Shown here: piece after piece, positions 17,506 to 26,732 of the stretch
How positions within the stretch are numbered: the first letter of the stretch is position 1
Layout of the letters: each line of letters opens with the position of its first letter
Origin: Caldicoprobacter algeriensis
Lineage (GTDB): Bacteria; Bacillota; Clostridia; Caldicoprobacterales; Caldicoprobacteraceae
Direction of reading: 5' to 3'
NCBI RefSeq assembly: GCF_023838525.1
Contig: NZ_JAHUQD010000002.1
Coordinates: 62,001-126,000 of the forward strand
DNA: 64,000 nt
Notes under the pieces: generated by a model
Databases searched by the model: none
Told to the model about the DNA's origin: nothing
The model's input: the letters and a program-made list of their open reading frames with translations, nothing else
Program-made: the position numbers and the translations under genes

Positions 17506-18894
17506 TTACTCTATTTTCCCACAGCACTTCTTATACTTTTTACCGCTGCCGCAGGGGCATGGGTCATTCCGCCCTACCTTAGGCTGTTCTCTAACATAAG
17601 GCTCGCTAGAGCTGTACCATGGTTCAACATAATCATCATCTTCTTCTAATTCCTCGGAACCCTCACCCATCAAACCCTTAAACAGATTAAATATACTTGT
17701 ATATCGCCGTTCCTCCATTCGATATCTGCGCAGCATCTTCTTACGTTGATTAGGATTTTCCAGTGCTGTGAAGAAATCTCTTTTAACAGCATAAAGTTCC
17801 GGGTATTTCTCTTTAAGATAAAGTATAGATTTTATATACGAATAAACATCATCAACAAGTCCGTACTCCATAAAAAATTGTGCAATCTCGGGTGGAAAAA
17901 CACTGTCCAAAAAATCCTCTGGAACTATTTCCAAAGCAACAAAATCAACAACTACCCTATCGAGTTTAGGGTCATCATATGCAGCCTCTAATATCTTTTG
18001 CAGTTCGCCAAACCTATCCAACCTCTCTTTATAATCCAATAACTCCTGAACATCGGGAATTATTGATATCGTCTTATCGATAACAGCTCTTGCCACGTCA
18101 ATCATACCGTTTTGCACAAGAACGCGACCGAGTTCAGCCATTGCCCAACCTATTGCTTCTCTTATATCCTCCCGTTCTATTGCAAGCTTGCTCAGTTCTT
18201 CCAGATGTATATTGAATACATCCATATTATCAGTTAATATGTCATTTTGTATTATATTAAAATACAGAGATACGCTATCCCATCCTTTTTCTCGCGCCTT
18301 TTCCAATGCGCTTATTAAAACCTGCCGCTGCCTATCGTAATCCTTGGCTAAATAATACGCCTCTGCCAACCCAAGCCAAATAGCAAGGTTATCCTCATCC
18401 AGTTCTATTGCCTTTTTAAAGGCCTTTAAAGCCTTTTTATGCCAGCCTCGTTCCAGATATGCATTGGCTAAATTGCTGATAAATGATGCATTATCAGGGT
18501 GTTTCCTAACTAAATCTTCAAAAACGTTTATCGCCTTTACAGTATTGCCGTTTTTAAGGTAAGCCTCTCCTAACAATTCCTGTACGATAGAGAGATTTGG
18601 AACCCTTTTGATTATTTCTTCAAGCCCATTGATAGCTTCCTCATAATCTCCCTCTTCAAAAGACTTACGGCAATACTCATAAACATTACGAATAACTGGT
18701 TCCATGGTCATAATAGAGTCATATTCGCTGCGTGTCTGTTCATTCGACAAAACCTCATAGGCCTCACGAATCTCCATAAACTCCTCAGGAAAGCGTTCAG
18801 GGTCATACTTCCTCACCAGTGAGAAATACGCTTTTTTTATCTGCGCCTGCGAAGCATTAGTGGGCACATTAAGAATTTGATAATAATTCTTCAT
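17506..18894 (-). CDS. J-like domain, TPR and SEC-C protein of the alternative Hsp70 operon
   Basis: The 462-residue protein starts with a J-domain-like region (1-60, [20 protein letters not shown]) but the catalytic HPD is replaced by D31-P32-E33 in [12 protein letters not shown] repeats follow (about 75-230, for example [20 protein letters not shown]-like repeats), then a helical region and an acidic linker near 415-430. It ends with the SEC-C zinc motif [18 protein letters not shown] (about 441-458). It is the last gene of the GrpE-DnaK-TPR operon and overlaps the TPR gene by 26 bases. J domains normally stimulate Hsp70 ATPase through HPD, so this one may instead dock or be regulatory. The client is unknown. 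Confidence 0.85.
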   Translation of the reverse strand: MKNYYQILNVPTNASQAQIKKAYFSLVRKYDPERFPEEFMEIREAYEVLSNEQTRSEYDSIMTMEPVIRNVYEYCRKSFEEGDYEEAINGLEEIIKRVPNLSIVQELLGEAYLKNGNTVKAINVFEDLVRKHPDNASFISNLANAYLERGWHKKALKAFKKAIELDEDNLAIWLGLAEAYYLAKDYDRQRQVLISALEKAREKGWDSVSLYFNIIQNDILTDNMDVFNIHLEELSKLAIEREDIREAIGWAMAELGRVLVQNGMIDVARAVIDKTISIIPDVQELLDYKERLDRFGELQKILEAAYDDPKLDRVVVDFVALEIVPEDFLDSVFPPEIAQFFMEYGLVDDVYSYIKSILYLKEKYPELYAVKRDFFTALENPNQRKKMLRRYRMEERRYTSIFNLFKGLMGEGSEELEEDDDYVEPWYSSSEPYVREQPKVGRNDPCPCGSGKKYKKCCGKIE

Positions 18895-19477
18895 CCCTCA
18901 ATCCCCTTTTACTCAATTTGAAAGCTTTTTTCCACCAATCAACTAAGAAGTTCCGATTATTCGATAAACGCATACTTTCAGCAATATATTTTGTTGAACA
19001 AGGATTATCCCGATCCAGGCTCAATGCCATCTCCCACTTTAACCTGGCTTTCCTAAATTTACCCTTTCCATACAGGCATAAACCCAGTAAATTAAGTGAA
19101 CGAACAAATGATGAGCTGAGAAACTTATTGCCATTAATTATCCTTATGGCCTGGCTATATTTCCCTAACAGAGCCAATTCCAAAGCAAGGTTGTACTGTT
19201 TTTGAAGGGATTTAAACTCATCGCTTTCCATGTCGTTCAGGTACCGAGCTGCGGGATTGGTTTCAGAGTTAATAATGAGGCTCTTTTGCCACGCCTTCTT
19301 TGCCTTATCAAAATCTCCAAGGCGGTATCTGCACAGCCCCAGTACATTCCATGCCTTCCAATTGCTTTCATCAAATACAACCGTTTTCTCCAGCACTTCT
19401 ACTGCGCTGGAAATCCTATTTTCTAAAGCCAAAGCCAATCCCCATCTGTAATATTTGCTACTTAAATCCTTAAACAT
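18869..19477 (-). CDS. TPR-repeat protein of the alternative Hsp70 operon
   Basis: The 202-residue protein consists largely of TPR-like helix pairs ([60 protein letters not shown]). ATG at 19477 is preferred to the ATG two codons earlier because AAGGA is then 9 bases upstream. The start lies 7 bases after the dnaK-like stop and the end overlaps the J-like gene by 26 bases. It probably presents peptides or bridges the Hsp70 to the SEC-C protein. No enzymatic motif is seen. Confidence 0.8.
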   Translation of the reverse strand: MFKDLSSKYYRWGLALALENRISSAVEVLEKTVVFDESNWKAWNVLGLCRYRLGDFDKAKKAWQKSLIINSETNPAARYLNDMESDEFKSLQKQYNLALELALLGKYSQAIRIINGNKFLSSSFVRSLNLLGLCLYGKGKFRKARLKWEMALSLDRDNPCSTKYIAESMRLSNNRNFLVDWWKKAFKLSKRGLRDEELLSNS

Positions 19478-19483
19478 TACCAT

Positions 19484-21190
19484 TCATCCTTCTATATCAT
19501 ATAGTAAATCGTTCAAAGTTTCTGCTAATTCTTCCAAAACAGAATCATCATCTTCTTTAAGCAACGCCTTCTTTAAATCTTTTACAACTCCATCCAATTC
19601 CGCAAATAAAGGCGAATCGGGATTTTCATCTAACAGCCTTTCAGCACGCCTGATAATTCCACGGTATTTCCGAGCTTTAGGAGCCTCTTTCCAATTGCTA
19701 AGGTCCAATTCTTCCTCCATCTTAACACCTGTAGTTTCAATTGTAATGCCCGCTTTTTTATTGGTACTCAGTATGATACCTTCGACATTTAATATCCCGT
19801 TAACATCATAGGAAAATCTCACCTTTATTTTTTCTTTAAACGCTGGGGCCGGAGGTATCCCATCAAGAATAAATTTGCCGAGAAAGTTGTTCAACGAGGC
19901 TTTCCTGTAATCTCCCTGGTAAACCTTTATTTCCACCTTTTTTTGGTTATCTACCACTGTACTGTATACCTTTTCTTTTACAACGGGAATAGTGGTATTT
20001 CTCGGAATTATGACATCGTACATGTCAGGAACCGGGAACCCTGCAACAAACTCGAGAACCTCTACCCCTAGGGTGTAAGGGCATACATCGGTTATCAGTA
20101 TATCCTTTTCAGCAGAAAGCTCTTGATTGATAATAGCTGCCTGAATAGCTGCACCCATGGCAACTGCCAGATCAGGATCCACTGGGGACACAGGTTGTCG
20201 TCCCATCACCGACTCTAAAAATCTTCTAACCAGTGGAATCCTTGTCGAACCCCCAACCGTGAAAACCAGATCAATGTCATCCTTTGTTAGCCCCGAATCC
20301 CCCAGAGCAATGTTTATGGGTTCAATGGTGGATTCAACGAGGTCTTTTATAAGATTTTCAAACATATCACGTGTTACTACCCTTTCAAGTGCTACGGGTT
20401 TGCCATCTTTCTCGGCAATAAAAGGCAATTCTATCTTATACTCTTCCTGCGTACTTAAAGCAATCTTGCATGCTTCAGCTGCTTCCTTAATCCTGGCTAG
20501 TGCCCTTACATCGTTAGAAAGGTCTATATCATATTGGGCTTTGAATTCTTGCATGAGCCAGTCCATAAGTCGCTCATCAAAATCTTTACCTCCAAGCTTG
20601 TTATTGCCGCTACTCGCCTTGACCTCCAGCACTCCTTCAAACATCTCCAACACGGTAACGTCCAGTGTCCCGCCTCCAAGGTCATAGACAAGAATATATT
20701 GATTGTTTTCCATGTTATCAATACCATAAGCCAGTGCGGCAGCAGTGGGTTCATTTATGATTCTTTCTACCTTGAGTCCAGCCAGGTTACCCGCTTCTAC
20801 AGTTGCCCTGCGCTGCTCGTCGGTAAAATATGCGGGGACAGTTATTACCGCTCTCGTTATCTCCTCACCCAGATAATCCTCGGCGCACTTCTTTAAGTAT
20901 TTAAGAATAAATGAAGAGATTTCCTGCGGCGTATATTCTTTACCACCCATGGACACCTTTTGTCCGGAACCCATCAAACGTTTTACCTCGATAACCGTGT
21001 CCTTGGGACGAAACAGCATCTGATCCCTGGCATCCTGTCCAATTAAAAGATTGCCATCCTGGTCAATCCCCACCACCGATGGCGTTATTATTTGGCCTTT
21101 AGAATTAGGAATAACCTTCGGTTTGCCGTTTTCCAGTATAGCTACTTCTGAAGTCGATGTCCCCAGATCAATTCCTATTATTCTGCTCAT
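19484..21190 (-). CDS. DnaK-like Hsp70 chaperone, short form
   Basis: The 568-residue protein has the Hsp70 nucleotide-binding domain: IGIDLGTSTSEVAILENG, VPAYFTDEQRRA, INEPTAAALAYG, VYDLGGGTLDVTVLE and FTVGGSTRIPLVR. The substrate domain is recognisable (GVEVLEFVAGFPVPDMYDVI, IIPRNTTIPV) but the helical lid is short and the usual acidic DnaK tail is absent. Housekeeping DnaK is about 610 residues with a CIRCE-controlled operon; neither applies. ATG at 21190 has AAGGAAGG upstream. It lies between a GrpE-like gene (5 bases before) and a TPR gene, so it is the core of a dedicated chaperone set. Confidence 0.9.
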   Translation of the reverse strand: MSRIIGIDLGTSTSEVAILENGKPKVIPNSKGQIITPSVVGIDQDGNLLIGQDARDQMLFRPKDTVIEVKRLMGSGQKVSMGGKEYTPQEISSFILKYLKKCAEDYLGEEITRAVITVPAYFTDEQRRATVEAGNLAGLKVERIINEPTAAALAYGIDNMENNQYILVYDLGGGTLDVTVLEMFEGVLEVKASSGNNKLGGKDFDERLMDWLMQEFKAQYDIDLSNDVRALARIKEAAEACKIALSTQEEYKIELPFIAEKDGKPVALERVVTRDMFENLIKDLVESTIEPINIALGDSGLTKDDIDLVFTVGGSTRIPLVRRFLESVMGRQPVSPVDPDLAVAMGAAIQAAIINQELSAEKDILITDVCPYTLGVEVLEFVAGFPVPDMYDVIIPRNTTIPVVKEKVYSTVVDNQKKVEIKVYQGDYRKASLNNFLGKFILDGIPPAPAFKEKIKVRFSYDVNGILNVEGIILSTNKKAGITIETTGVKMEEELDLSNWKEAPKARKYRGIIRRAERLLDENPDSPLFAELDGVVKDLKKALLKEDDDSVLEELAETLNDLLYDIEG

Positions 21191-21194
21191 AAAA

Positions 21195-21821
21195 TTATAC
21201 ACCTTCCTTCCCCTTGTCGGCTTCAGCGCAGTTTAAAGCTTGTTCATCTTGTTCCTCTAATGTTTGATTGACAACAACTTTAGCTTTTCTTATTATTTCC
21301 CCATTATACATGTAGCCGCTTCTGATAATATCGACAATCTGACCATTTGGAATGCCAGGAACTTGTCTTATCTCTTCAACCACGTAAAGCTGAGGAACAA
21401 AGAGCTCTCCTATACCTTCAATCCTCACAATACCGTTTTGTTTCAGCATAATGCCCGTCCTATTCCATTGCATGGTCATCTGCTCTTTCCATGATTCATC
21501 CCCGTATTTCAATGAATACCTATACAAATCTTCATATAAATCAAGTATATTTAATAAAACAGCTACGAGTCTTTTTACTTCCATATCCTTCATTCTGTTT
21601 TGCTGCTGCAAAAAAACACATTCCTTATGGTAATTCCCTTGTTCTTCAAGGAACATCATAATTTCGTCTAACTGACTTGAATACCTGTATTGCTCCTTCC
21701 CCAGTTTATTTAACACCTTGTTAAATTCGCCAATGACGTCAGCGATATCACAAAAACGTTCAACGGAATCTTCGTGCAAACCTTCAACAAACCCTTGTAA
21801 CTCTTTAGCTACATCAATCAT
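21195..21821 (-). CDS. GrpE-like nucleotide exchange factor of the alternative Hsp70 operon
   Basis: The 208-residue protein has a long helical N-terminal part (about 1-120) and a GrpE-type C-terminal beta domain (GIVRIEGIGELFVPQLY, then GQIVDIIRSGYMYNGEIIRKAKVVV in segments). GrpE drives ADP release from Hsp70. The N-terminal helices are longer and sequence-divergent from housekeeping GrpE, suggesting it serves only the Hsp70 beside it. It is the first gene of the operon, with GGGGAG 8 bases before the ATG. Confidence 0.82.
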   Translation of the reverse strand: MIDVAKELQGFVEGLHEDSVERFCDIADVIGEFNKVLNKLGKEQYRYSSQLDEIMMFLEEQGNYHKECVFLQQQNRMKDMEVKRLVAVLLNILDLYEDLYRYSLKYGDESWKEQMTMQWNRTGIMLKQNGIVRIEGIGELFVPQLYVVEEIRQVPGIPNGQIVDIIRSGYMYNGEIIRKAKVVVNQTLEEQDEQALNCAEADKGKEGV

Positions 21822-21913
21822 TCCGAACTCTCCCCAATAAAACTTCTTCCGCTCGGGCTATACCATTTTAGGCTTTCCTACCAGCCCACCAAATCAATAA
21901 ATAAATCAATTTA

Positions 21914-21942
21914 ATAATACCACCTAAAAGCTAACATGTCCA
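21914..21942 (-). promoter_or_regulatory. Promoter of the grpE-dnaK-TPR-J operon
   Basis: On the minus strand TGGACA (21942-21937) and TATTAT (21919-21914) are spaced 17 bases, each 5 of 6 to sigma-A consensus. No CIRCE inverted repeat (HrcA site) is present, so the operon does not look like part of the usual class I heat-shock regulon. Confidence 0.6.
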
Positions 21943-22139
21943 TAACAAAATAAAATATTAGCTGTAAATTTTGCGCAAACAAAGCCTTAGCAAATGGTTA
22001 AATAAGCAAACTCAACTGGACATACCTCGGCTTTGTTAACGTACCTATTAATAGCTTAGCTAACTTGGCAAGTAAAAGGATTATTATTCATATCCCATCT
22101 ATTGCCCTTTCCACAAAACCTTTAACTCGAGAACATTTT
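21943..22139. other. Gene-free spacer
   Basis: An A/T-rich stretch between the Hsp70 operon promoter and the 3' end of the PHP gene. I see no gene or RNA. AACAAAGCC (about 21979) and GGCTTTGTT (about 22030) could pair over about 40 bases, but without a T-run, so no function is assigned. Confidence 0.5.
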
Positions 22140-22841
22140 TTAACCGGTGTCTTCACAATTTATAACTATCTCAACCTGTTTAAATTCCCTGTAGTACTCC
22201 ACCAGTTCCCGGACTGAACAAATGGGGTGAGGTAAACATATCCCTGCCCTGCCTACATCCTGCGGTTGGTGTGCATCCGAGCCGGCAATCATAAGAAGGC
22301 CGTTTTTTGCAGCAAATTCATAGGCCAGGTCGTTGTGGGAATTATGGCGGGGATTGCCGTTAAACACCTCAACTCCATGAAGAAGGTCGGGATCAGCGGG
22401 CTTTAAACCTACCCTAAACGGATGTGCCTGGAATATAAGCATGTTGTGGTTATCTATCAGTTTTTTAAAGCTTTCTAGCGTATGTTTATAAAGCTCGGGA
22501 TTCTCGACGAGAAAATCCTCATCTATTCCGTATACGAGATAATCCTCTACGCCATCATGAAAGCGCAGCTCCATGCCCAGCATGACACGCAGTCCAATGC
22601 GCCCCCCTTCTTCCAGCGCTGCTCTATATCCCGACAGAAACTTCTGCACTTTGGTCTCCCACGGCTGATCCCCAAGTAGCTCGAAATAGCCGTCGTAATA
22701 ATGATCCGTTATAATTATGCCCTGATAGCCAGCATCCTTGTAATACCGCACCATCTCCACGGCTGAAACCTTGCCACATGAGCTTACCTCCGAGGTATGC
22801 ACATGGGTATCAATCAAAAACGATTGCCCTTTCAACTGCAT
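22140..22841 (-). CDS. PHP-domain metal-dependent phosphoesterase
   Basis: The 233-residue protein begins with the PHP metal site DTHVHTSEVSSCG (about 11-23), followed by GIIITDHYYDGYF, a conserved Glu (GMELRFHD), IFQAHPFRVG and a C-terminal AGSDAHQP. These are the four PHP motifs. Family members act as histidinol phosphatases, polymerase-associated phosphoesterases or small phosphoesterases; the exact substrate is open. AAAGGAG precedes the ATG. It stands alone. Confidence 0.88.
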   Translation of the reverse strand: MQLKGQSFLIDTHVHTSEVSSCGKVSAVEMVRYYKDAGYQGIIITDHYYDGYFELLGDQPWETKVQKFLSGYRAALEEGGRIGLRVMLGMELRFHDGVEDYLVYGIDEDFLVENPELYKHTLESFKKLIDNHNMLIFQAHPFRVGLKPADPDLLHGVEVFNGNPRHNSHNDLAYEFAAKNGLLMIAGSDAHQPQDVGRAGICLPHPICSVRELVEYYREFKQVEIVINCEDTG

Positions 22842-22994
22842 CGTCTCCTTTGTTAATTAACATAAATTATACAACCTTAATAATGTCATAGATTTTATCA
22901 CACGCGTCTTATTATAATAAAAAGCAATTTCTTATTCAATAATTCTTTCTAAAATTAAATATATCTATCAACTGTTATGGATATATAAGTATCC

Positions 22995-23022
22995 ACCTTT
23001 TATCTAAGGTTTACATAACTTA
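22995..23022 (+). promoter_or_regulatory. Possible sigma-K/sigma-E sporulation promoter
   Basis: ACC at 22995-22997, a 16-base gap, and CATAACTTA at 23014-23022 fit the mother-cell pattern (AC, N16-17, CATAnnnTA). It would give a leader of only about 15-20 bases, ending in the GAGGAGG ribosome site. No sigma-A promoter of similar quality is nearby. Confidence 0.35.
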
Positions 23023-23043
23023 AATTATAGAGGAGGTGTTTAT

Positions 23044-23391
23044 ATGAGCATGCCCACAATCCCCGATATCAAACCCAAAATAGAAATATCTATCGACAAA
23101 ACCATTAAATTGTTACTAGCTTCAATCGCACTTGAAGAACTCAGCCTTGCACACATTTTGAATGCAGAAGCGGAGAAAATTCAAGAAGTCATCAAATGTA
23201 CAGGGGATGAAAAATATAGCGATACAACACAAGATAAGCTACAAGAACTTGTACTAATAGATAAAAGCGTCGACAAAGTGCTTAAAGACATTATAAAAAA
23301 GGAAATGTTATTGGAATTTAAATTTGAAAATATACTCGAACTGTGCAAAACTTACAAAGAAAAAGACAGATGTAAAGAAAAAGACGATTAA
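23044..23391 (+). CDS. Small conserved protein of spore-formers, possibly spore-associated
   Basis: The 115-residue soluble protein starts MSMPTIPDIKPKIEISIDKT and continues LLLASIALEELSLAHILNAEAEKI. This opening resembles a family of small proteins, often in tandem copies, seen in Bacillus and Clostridium spore-formers and linked to the exosporium or coat. I recall the family without a named domain, so the role is tentative. The second half is charged and helical, with no Cys pattern or membrane segment. The GAGGAGG ribosome site is strong, and a sporulation-type promoter sits just upstream. Confidence 0.65.
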   Translation: MSMPTIPDIKPKIEISIDKTIKLLLASIALEELSLAHILNAEAEKIQEVIKCTGDEKYSDTTQDKLQELVLIDKSVDKVLKDIIKKEMLLEFKFENILELCKTYKEKDRCKEKDD

Positions 23392-23395
23392 ACTG

Positions 23396-23441
23396 TATAT
23401 TAAGCCAAAGCCTTGCTTGAGCAAAGCTTTGGCTTAATATA
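23396..23441. terminator. Near-perfect 46-base palindrome, likely bidirectional terminator
   Basis: A 16-base arm (23396-23411) is the exact reverse complement of 23426-23441. The 14-base centre contains a further 5-bp stem (TTGCT/AGCAA) with one mismatched pair between. It lies between the converging spore-type gene and yyaL-like gene and would fold into an extremely stable hairpin in either transcript. Confidence 0.75.
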
Positions 23442-23495
23442 ATAAACCATTTAAGCAAACTCCTTCAGAGTTATAGCCTGATTTGTAGCCTTTCT

Positions 23496-25568
23496 CTACC
23501 TGCTGTTCTGCTCATTACCCATTGCAAGTTCTTTTAAAAACTCATTTTTATCGGCTATTGGAACCTTACAGGCAAAATTTACACATATATAAGCAGTAGC
23601 TCTGCCGTCTAGCGGCTTTTGGTCCTTTATATACGGTACCATCTGTTCCAGCTGTCTTCCCTCTTCATCATCTGAATGCAAAAGGCTCACAGTATGAGGT
23701 ACAAAGACAGAATTAAAAGCCTTTATCATATCCATGACGTCCTGGTTTTCTTTAGAACCGGCAAAAACTATCTCCCTGGTGGGATACAGTGCAAACATAG
23801 CAGCCATCATGAAATAAGTATGAACAGCAGGGTGTTCCTTCACCACATTGGCAAAAGCCTTTAGTTGACTTATGGCCATATCTTCCAGCCTGAGGTCTCC
23901 AGTCAATCTTGCCAGCCTTAACAGGTTCATAGCCGCAACTGAATTTCCGGACGGCAAGGCTCCATCATAAACCTCCTTTGGCCGCGCAATTAGCTGCTCG
24001 CCATCGCTGCCGTACAGAAAAAATCCACCCCTATCGGAATCCCAGAACAGGCGAATCATCTGCTGGGTTTCTCTGATAGCATACTGCAGATAAGCTGGTT
24101 TGTATATAGCCTCATAGAGCTCAATCAATCCCCAAATCAGATACGCATAATCATCCAGATAAGCCGGATATGCCGTCTCGCCATGGCGATAGCGGGCCAG
24201 CAGCCTGCCGCTTTTATCCACAAGTTTATGGAATATAAACTCCGCTGCCTTTTCGGCCGCCTGGACATAGCGTTGGTCTTGCAGTATCCTGCCGCCCATA
24301 GCCATGGCAGCTATCATCAAGCCGTTCCATGATGTCAAAATCTTATCATCCTTGAAAGGATGAATGCGCTGTTCTCGACGCATAAATACCCTTTGCCGCA
24401 AAGGCGCAATCAAGGCTTCATCCTGGTTTACGGGTGCTGATGTGTGGATGCGATTTGGAATGCTTCTCCCCTCAAAATTCCCTTCTTCCGTGATGCCGTA
24501 ATAATCACAAAACATCTGCCCCTCTCTTTTTCCCAAAATATCTTTTATCTCGTTTGGGGTCCAAAGATAAAACTTCCCTTCCTCTCCTTCAGAGTCAGCA
24601 TCCTCAGCCGAATAAAATCCCCCTTCAGGCGATGTCATATCCCTGAGAACATAGGTGAATATCTTTTTTGCCACTTCAGCATACACATCTTTTTTGGTGC
24701 ATAAATAGGCCTCCAGATAAGCAATGGCCAACAGCGCATTGTCATACAGCATTTTTTCAAAATGCGGTACCAACCACTTACTGTCGGTGGAATAGCGCGA
24801 AAATCCGTATCCTATATGGTCGAATATCCCCCCTCGATACATCGCATCTAGGGTCTTTTCAACCATTTCCAAAGCCTTCTGTTCACCGGTAACCTTCCAG
24901 TACCGCATGAGAAAATAAAGATTGTGCGGTATGGGGAATTTAGGTGCAGGACCGAATCCACCATATACCGGATCAAATGAGCGCTCAAGCCCTCTATAGG
25001 CCTCGTGCACGTCTTCTTTCGTCAAATCGTTCTCTCTAGAATCCAGTGTAAACTGATCCTGCAAGGCTTCAACTATCTTATTTCCCGATTCAATAAGGCC
25101 TTGCCTGTTGGTCCTCCAGGCCTGGGCAACCGCTTTTAGTATATCGATAAGGCCCGGCATGCCCATACGCCCGTGTTTAGGAAAATAGGTCCCCGCATAA
25201 AAAGGCTTTTGAGCAGGCGTCATTATAATGGTGAGGGGCCATCCTCCATGGCCGGTAAGGGCCTGGCATACCGTCATATATATGTGATCTATGTCCGGCC
25301 TTTCTTCCCTGTCCACCTTTATGGAGACAAAATTTTCGTTGAGTATATCGGCCACTTCCTGGTCCTCAAAGGATTCTCTTTCCATGACATGGCACCAGTG
25401 ACAAGTGCTATACCCGATGGACAAAAATATAGGTTTATCTTCCCGCCTTGCCTTATCAAAAGCCTCCTGACACCACGGATACCAGTCCACAGGATTGTAA
25501 GCATGCTGAAGCAAATACGGAGATTTTTCCGAAATAAGCCTGTTTGGTTTACGGTTTTTCCCGTCCAT
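23496..25568 (-). CDS. YyaL-like thioredoxin-domain protein (DUF255, SSP411 family)
   Basis: The 690-residue protein has an N-terminal thioredoxin-like domain with [29 protein letters not shown] and the redox motif CHWCHVM, and a C-terminal alpha/alpha-barrel resembling N-acylglucosamine 2-epimerases and mannosidases ([37 protein letters not shown]). The family is widespread and its function unproven; a link between thiol chemistry and sugar or protein metabolism is only suggested. ATG is preceded by AAAGGAAG. It is monocistronic. Confidence 0.93.
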   Translation of the reverse strand: MDGKNRKPNRLISEKSPYLLQHAYNPVDWYPWCQEAFDKARREDKPIFLSIGYSTCHWCHVMERESFEDQEVADILNENFVSIKVDREERPDIDHIYMTVCQALTGHGGWPLTIIMTPAQKPFYAGTYFPKHGRMGMPGLIDILKAVAQAWRTNRQGLIESGNKIVEALQDQFTLDSRENDLTKEDVHEAYRGLERSFDPVYGGFGPAPKFPIPHNLYFLMRYWKVTGEQKALEMVEKTLDAMYRGGIFDHIGYGFSRYSTDSKWLVPHFEKMLYDNALLAIAYLEAYLCTKKDVYAEVAKKIFTYVLRDMTSPEGGFYSAEDADSEGEEGKFYLWTPNEIKDILGKREGQMFCDYYGITEEGNFEGRSIPNRIHTSAPVNQDEALIAPLRQRVFMRREQRIHPFKDDKILTSWNGLMIAAMAMGGRILQDQRYVQAAEKAAEFIFHKLVDKSGRLLARYRHGETAYPAYLDDYAYLIWGLIELYEAIYKPAYLQYAIRETQQMIRLFWDSDRGGFFLYGSDGEQLIARPKEVYDGALPSGNSVAAMNLLRLARLTGDLRLEDMAISQLKAFANVVKEHPAVHTYFMMAAMFALYPTREIVFAGSKENQDVMDMIKAFNSVFVPHTVSLLHSDDEEGRQLEQMVPYIKDQKPLDGRATAYICVNFACKVPIADKNEFLKELAMGNEQNSR

Positions 25569-25756
25569 GTCAACTTCCTTTCATATTTAGGATAAAGTAA
25601 CCATCTTTTCACTTTTATTTTTATCATCAGCAGTACTTCTTATACTTTTCTAGATATAACCTTAAGCAAAGCAAAAATTCACAAGGATTTTTTATATGAT
25701 GCATCTACACATCCATTCCACAATGAGCTTTATATACATTTGGATAACTTTATAAC

Positions 25757-25792
25757 CAAAACAAAAATGGGGTACTGCTCAATCAGTACCCC
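25757..25792 (-). terminator. Intrinsic terminator of the small basic protein gene
   Basis: Minus-strand GGGGTACTG (25792-25784) pairs perfectly with CAGTACCCC (25777-25769), 9 bp with a 6-base loop, followed by ATTTTTGTTTT. Confidence 0.9.
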
Positions 25793-25797
25793 AGACG

Positions 25798-25971
25798 TCA
25801 TTTAAACAACTTTCTGAGAGCCCTGGCAGTCGTCCTGCCTGCAGCTCTGCGCGCTACCCGTTTGGCAACAGCCCTCGATCCTTTGCTGATGGCCTGGACA
25901 TCCCCTAGAAAACGAGCCAAGCCATACAGCAGGCTTCTGGTTTGGCTAATACCGCTCCTTTTCCTTGGCAT
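25798..25971 (-). CDS. Small basic conserved protein
   Basis: The 57-residue protein reads MPRKRSGISQTRSLLYGLAR, then LGDVQAISKGSRAVAKRVAR, and ends LRKLFK, with about one residue in four Arg or Lys. ATG at 25971 is preferred over a TTG at 25980 in the same frame; GGGGAGG lies 10 bases before it. Similar short basic proteins are annotated as hypothetical across Firmicutes. A nucleic-acid or ribosome association is possible from charge alone. The clear terminator right after the stop supports a real gene. Confidence 0.7.
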   Translation of the reverse strand: MPRKRSGISQTRSLLYGLARFLGDVQAISKGSRAVAKRVARRAAGRTTARALRKLFK

Positions 25972-26107
25972 GCCATTCAAGCCTCCCCTCGGGCACCGTT
26001 AACCGTAAGCCAACTTTAATATAGCACCATAACAAGTTACCAATCACATATACCTGCAAATACAAAGATATAACACCACCATAACTCTTTCAAGGAATAC
26101 CTTAAAA

Positions 26108-26317
26108 TCACTTATTGCCGTAAACCTGTATAAACCTCTTCAGAGAGCGGTCGTATGTACGCTCCACTTCCGGCGGAAACAGGCACCCCGGCAGCTCCTT
26201 TCGGCTCCAGTGATAGGAAAGGCACTCGCAGCACTTACCCTTACGGCTACAATAATCATAGCTGCACGTGCAGTTTTTCAAATTGCTCGCCATGTTGCTG
26301 CAATCCCTGCTTGCCAT
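26108..26317 (-). CDS. Small cysteine-rich protein (DUF6485-like)
   Basis: The 69-residue protein starts at ATG 26317, with GGGGGG 8 bases upstream, rather than at a TTG seven codons earlier. It has six Cys in the central block, NCTCSYDYCSRKGKCCECLS, followed by YHWSRKELPGCLFPPEVE and RTYDRSLKRFI. This matches my recollection of DUF6485, a putative metal-binding family of anaerobes. Function is unknown. It sits 40 bases after the glyoxalase gene on the same strand and may be in its operon. Confidence 0.75.
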   Translation of the reverse strand: MASRDCSNMASNLKNCTCSYDYCSRKGKCCECLSYHWSRKELPGCLFPPEVERTYDRSLKRFIQVYGNK

Positions 26318-26357
26318 GCCCTCATCCCCCCTTGACAATGTTGTCTCTGTTTTAAGC

Positions 26358-26732
26358 TTATCTCTTCTCCGGAATAATCTCTATCCAGTATCCGTCAGGG
26401 TCCTCAATGAAGTAAATCCCCATCTTCTTATTTTCATAGCAAATGCAACCCATCTCCTTGTGATGCTGATAGGCTGCCTCAAAATCATCCACAACGAAAG
26501 CAAGGTGTATCTCGTTGTCAGACAGGTCATACGGCTCCTTTCGATCCCGCAGCCAGGTGAGCTCTATCTGATGTTCTGTAGTGCCATCGCCCATGAACAC
26601 CAGAATAAAGCTCCCATCCTCGGCTTCCTTTCGCCTCAGCTCCTTAAGCCCTAGAGCCTTTTCATAAAAAGCTATGCTCTTTTCCAGGTCCAGGACGTTG
26701 AAATTGGTATGCGCCATCTTAAATTTCATCAT
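26358..26732 (-). CDS. Glyoxalase I-like VOC family protein
   Basis: The 124-residue protein has two beta-alpha-beta-beta-beta modules. Metal ligands are visible in the right places: His in MAHTNFNV, Glu in HQIELTW, His in EIHLAFVV, Glu in YWIEIIP. It most resembles lactoylglutathione lyase, which converts methylglyoxal-thiol adducts; in a clostridium the thiol may not be glutathione. Its start overlaps the stop of the upstream MBL hydrolase gene by four bases (ATGA), so the two are translationally coupled. Confidence 0.88.
   Translation of the reverse strand: MMKFKMAHTNFNVLDLEKSIAFYEKALGLKELRRKEAEDGSFILVFMGDGTTEHQIELTWLRDRKEPYDLSDNEIHLAFVVDDFEAAYQHHKEMGCICYENKKMGIYFIEDPDGYWIEIIPEKR

Noticed and set aside
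21822-21960. CIRCE/HrcA heat-shock operator before the grpE-like gene
   Set aside because: No TTAGCACTC-N9-GAGTGCTAA match was found; only a sigma-A-like promoter is visible.
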